Assembly (NCBI RefSeq): GCF_014656095.1
Contig: NZ_BNBT01000052.1
Coordinates: 1 to 51,662 of the forward strand
Length of the DNA: 51,662 nucleotides
DNA from: Streptomyces longispororuber
GTDB taxonomy: Bacteria > Actinomycetota > Actinomycetes > Streptomycetales > Streptomycetaceae
Direction: 5' to 3'
How positions within the stretch are numbered: position 1 is the stretch's first letter; each line of letters begins with the position of its first letter. The position numbers and the translations under genes were made by a program. The notes below the pieces were generated by a model. The model searched no databases, was not told where the DNA came from, and was given only the letters and a program-made list of their open reading frames with translations. This document shows, one piece after another, positions 50,021 through 51,662 of this stretch.

Positions 50021-51010
50021 ATGGAGCAGAGGCATCTCGGCCGTACGGGTCTGCGCGTGTCCCGGATCGGGCTCGGCACCCTCACCTGGGGCCATCCCGA
50101 GGAGACCGACGAGAACGACGCCGCGGACCTGCTGAAGGTCTTCTGGGAGGCGGGCGGCACCCTCGTCGACACGGCCGATGTGTACGGCGACGGCGAGGCC
50201 GAGTACCTCCTCGGCCGGCTCGTGGAGCGGCTCGTGCCGCGCCGCGACCTCGTCATCGCGACCAAGGCGGGCAGCGTGCCCGACCCCGACCGCCGCTTCG
50301 ACGGCTCGCGCGGCCACCTCCTGTCCGCCCTGGACGCCTCGCTCGCCCGCCTCGGCACGGACTACGTGGACGTGTGGCAGGTGCACGCCTTCGATCCCTG
50401 CACGCCGCTGGAGGAGACGCTCCAGGCCCTGGACATCGCCGTCGCCAGCGGCCGGGCGCGCTACGCGGGCGTCTCCAACTTCAGCGGCTGGCAGCTCGCG
50501 AAGGCCGCGACGTGGCAGTTGGCCGCGCCCGGCGCCCGCTCCCGCATCGCCAGTACGCAGATGGAGTACTCCCTGCTCCAGCGCGGCGTGGAGCGCGAGG
50601 TGCTGCCCGCGGCCCTGGACCTCGGCGTGGGGCTGCTGCCGTCGTCGCCGCTCGGCCGCGGCGTCCTCACGGGCAAGTACCGGCACGCCACCCCCGCCGA
50701 CTCGCGCGGCGCCTCGGAGCAGTTCGCCCCGTTCGTCGCGCCGTACCTGGACGACGCGGCGAGCCGGGTCGTCGACGCCGTGGTGACGGCGGCCGACGGC
50801 CTCGCCGTGACCCCGCTGCACGTGGCGCTCGCCTGGGTGCGGGACCGACCCGGCGTGGCCGCCCCCATCGTCGGCGCGCGCACCGCGCAGCAGCTCGCGG
50901 CGGCGTTGTCAGTGGAGACCCTTAGTCTTCCTGACGAGATCTGCCGGGCGCTCGACGACGTGTCGGCGCCCGTGCACCGCTACCCAGACCAGGACTGGAG
51001 CACGCTGTGA
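50021..51010 (+). CDS. Aldo/keto reductase
   Basis: 329-aa NADPH-dependent reductase. Starts MEQRHLGRTGLRVSRIGLGT; the catalytic tetrad is recognisable as Asp and Tyr in LVDTADVYGDGEAE, Lys in LVIATKAG and His in DVWQVHAFD; the cofactor segment is AAPIVGARTAQQLAAAL. It resembles the YajO/Tas and potassium-channel beta-subunit branch; the physiological carbonyl substrate is unknown. Its stop overlaps the next start as GTGA, so the two are translationally coupled. Confidence 0.93.
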   Translation: MEQRHLGRTGLRVSRIGLGTLTWGHPEETDENDAADLLKVFWEAGGTLVDTADVYGDGEAEYLLGRLVERLVPRRDLVIATKAGSVPDPDRRFDGSRGHLLSALDASLARLGTDYVDVWQVHAFDPCTPLEETLQALDIAVASGRARYAGVSNFSGWQLAKAATWQLAAPGARSRIASTQMEYSLLQRGVEREVLPAALDLGVGLLPSSPLGRGVLTGKYRHATPADSRGASEQFAPFVAPYLDDAASRVVDAVVTAADGLAVTPLHVALAWVRDRPGVAAPIVGARTAQQLAAALSVETLSLPDEICRALDDVSAPVHRYPDQDWSTL

Positions 51011-51662
51011 GTACGGAGTCCGCTGCCGCGGAGGTTGCCGAGCCCGAGGCCCCGCAGGCCGGGGCGGCCGGGGCGGAGCCCGGGGCCGCACCGGAAGCCG
51101 GGCCCGAGCCGGAGGCCGCTGCCGTGCTGGGCGGGGCGGCCTGGCAGGGCGCGGGGGGCGAGCTGGACGCGGGGGGCGAGCCGGACGAGCCGGGTGGGTC
51201 CGCCGGGGACAGCGCGGACGACACCGGGGGCATCGGTGCCGAGGCCGGTGCGGACGGGGCCACGGCCGGTGCGGACGGCTCCGTGGACGGTGAAGGCGGC
51301 TCCGAGGCCGGTGCAGATAGCGCCGCGGCCGGTGCGGACGGCTCCGTGGCCGGCGCGGGCGGGGCCACGGACGGTGCAGACAGCACCACGGCCGGTGCGG
51401 AGGGTGCCGCGGACGGGGCCGACAGCGGGGCCGGGGAGCTGTCCGAGGCCGAGGCGGAGCTGGCCGCGCAGCGGGAGCTGCGGCAGCGGATCGAGGAGCG
51501 CAAGGCGGCCAAGAACGGCCCGCTGGAGGCCGGCACCAAGCTGCAGGGCACGGCCGCCGACCTGCTCGCGGCCGTGCGGGCCGTGGAGAGCGGTGAGAAG
51601 CCGGTCGCCTCGGCGTTCCAGGACCCCGGGCCCGTCGCGCCGCGCAGGCCCGCGCCGGAGCC
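51007..51662 (+). CDS. Ala/Gly/Asp-repeat protein, N-terminal part, runs off the window
   Basis: Open from GTG 51007 (overlapping the reductase stop by 4 nt) to the window end, at least 218 codons. It begins STESAAAEVAEPEAPQAGAA. Residues about 75-140 are heptad-like low-complexity units such as AGADGAT, AGADGSV, AGADSAA, DGADSTT and AGAEGAA. A charged helical stretch follows (ELAAQRELRQRIEERKAAKNG), then LEAGTKLQGTAADLLAAVRAVESGEKP. The C-terminal functional domain is outside the window, so I cannot name it. Confidence 0.8.
   Translation, partial: MSTESAAAEVAEPEAPQAGAAGAEPGAAPEAGPEPEAAAVLGGAAWQGAGGELDAGGEPDEPGGSAGDSADDTGGIGAEAGADGATAGADGSVDGEGGSEAGADSAAAGADGSVAGAGGATDGADSTTAGAEGAADGADSGAGELSEAEAELAAQRELRQRIEERKAAKNGPLEAGTKLQGTAADLLAAVRAVESGEKPVASAFQDPGPVAPRRPAPE

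Noticed and set aside
1..51662. tRNA/rRNA genes, insertion sequences, prophage or integrase
   Set aside because: I saw no cloverleaf-like intergenic sequence, transposase, integrase or attachment-site repeat by reading. A tRNAscan run could confirm the absence of tRNAs.

Overview
The window is a high-GC (about 70%) actinobacterial chromosome segment, almost certainly Streptomyces. It carries the Pup-proteasome system, mycothiol ligase MshC and a gylR-glpFKD glycerol operon. Many starts are GTG, third codon positions are GC-rich, and the gene order follows what I recall of the S. coelicolor SCO1640-SCO1670 region (memory, not a search). Nearly all real genes are easy to identify by family; most other long open frames are antisense shadows of GC-rich genes.

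1-14 kb, Pup-proteasome locus. Minus strand: pafC, pafB (WYL DNA-damage regulators), two FKBP prolyl isomerases (one a lipoprotein), pafA (Pup ligase), prcA and prcB (20S core), pup, dop and arc (AAA+ ring). A divergent MFS exporter/LacI pair sits between pafA and prcA. Hairpins isolate FKBP, pafA, dop and arc transcripts.

14-20 kb: ferredoxin, small membrane-anchored protein, TrmI tRNA methyltransferase, an M50 site-2 protease with an octapeptide-repeat N-terminus, a RecB-type Fe-S nuclease and an orphan NarL-type response regulator. The nuclease has an exact match to the RecA-independent DNA-damage promoter (TTGTCRGTG-N8-TAnnnT) recognised by PafBC in mycobacteria, and pafBC lie in the same window. 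pup has a weaker match.

20-34 kb: two paralogous peptide-binding lipoproteins without permeases, an HAD phosphatase, metH (B12 methionine synthase), gylR, glpF, glpK and glpD. Matching 17-bp sites precede gylR and glpF. Two copies of a composite intergenic element flank metH-gylR.

34-40 kb: nucleoside phosphorylase, amidohydrolase/deaminase, sulfite-oxidase-fold molybdoprotein with a flavin reductase, FadR-type regulator, and a PAC2 protein with a long disordered tail.

40-51.7 kb: a cytoplasmic subtilase followed by a glutamine-rich protein that shares its C-terminal module (the most unusual pair here); mshC with the uncharacterised TIGR03843 kinase-like, DUF3090 and phosphomutase genes; CorA; a ferritin-like protein; an F420-type luciferase-family oxidoreductase; an aldo-keto reductase; and the start of an Ala/Gly/Asp-repeat protein that runs off the window.

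Several genes (pafA, trmI, the RecB nuclease, mshC, the phosphomutase, the aldo-keto reductase) have a -10 hexamer 6-8 nt before the start codon and no ribosome-binding site, which suggests leaderless mRNAs.
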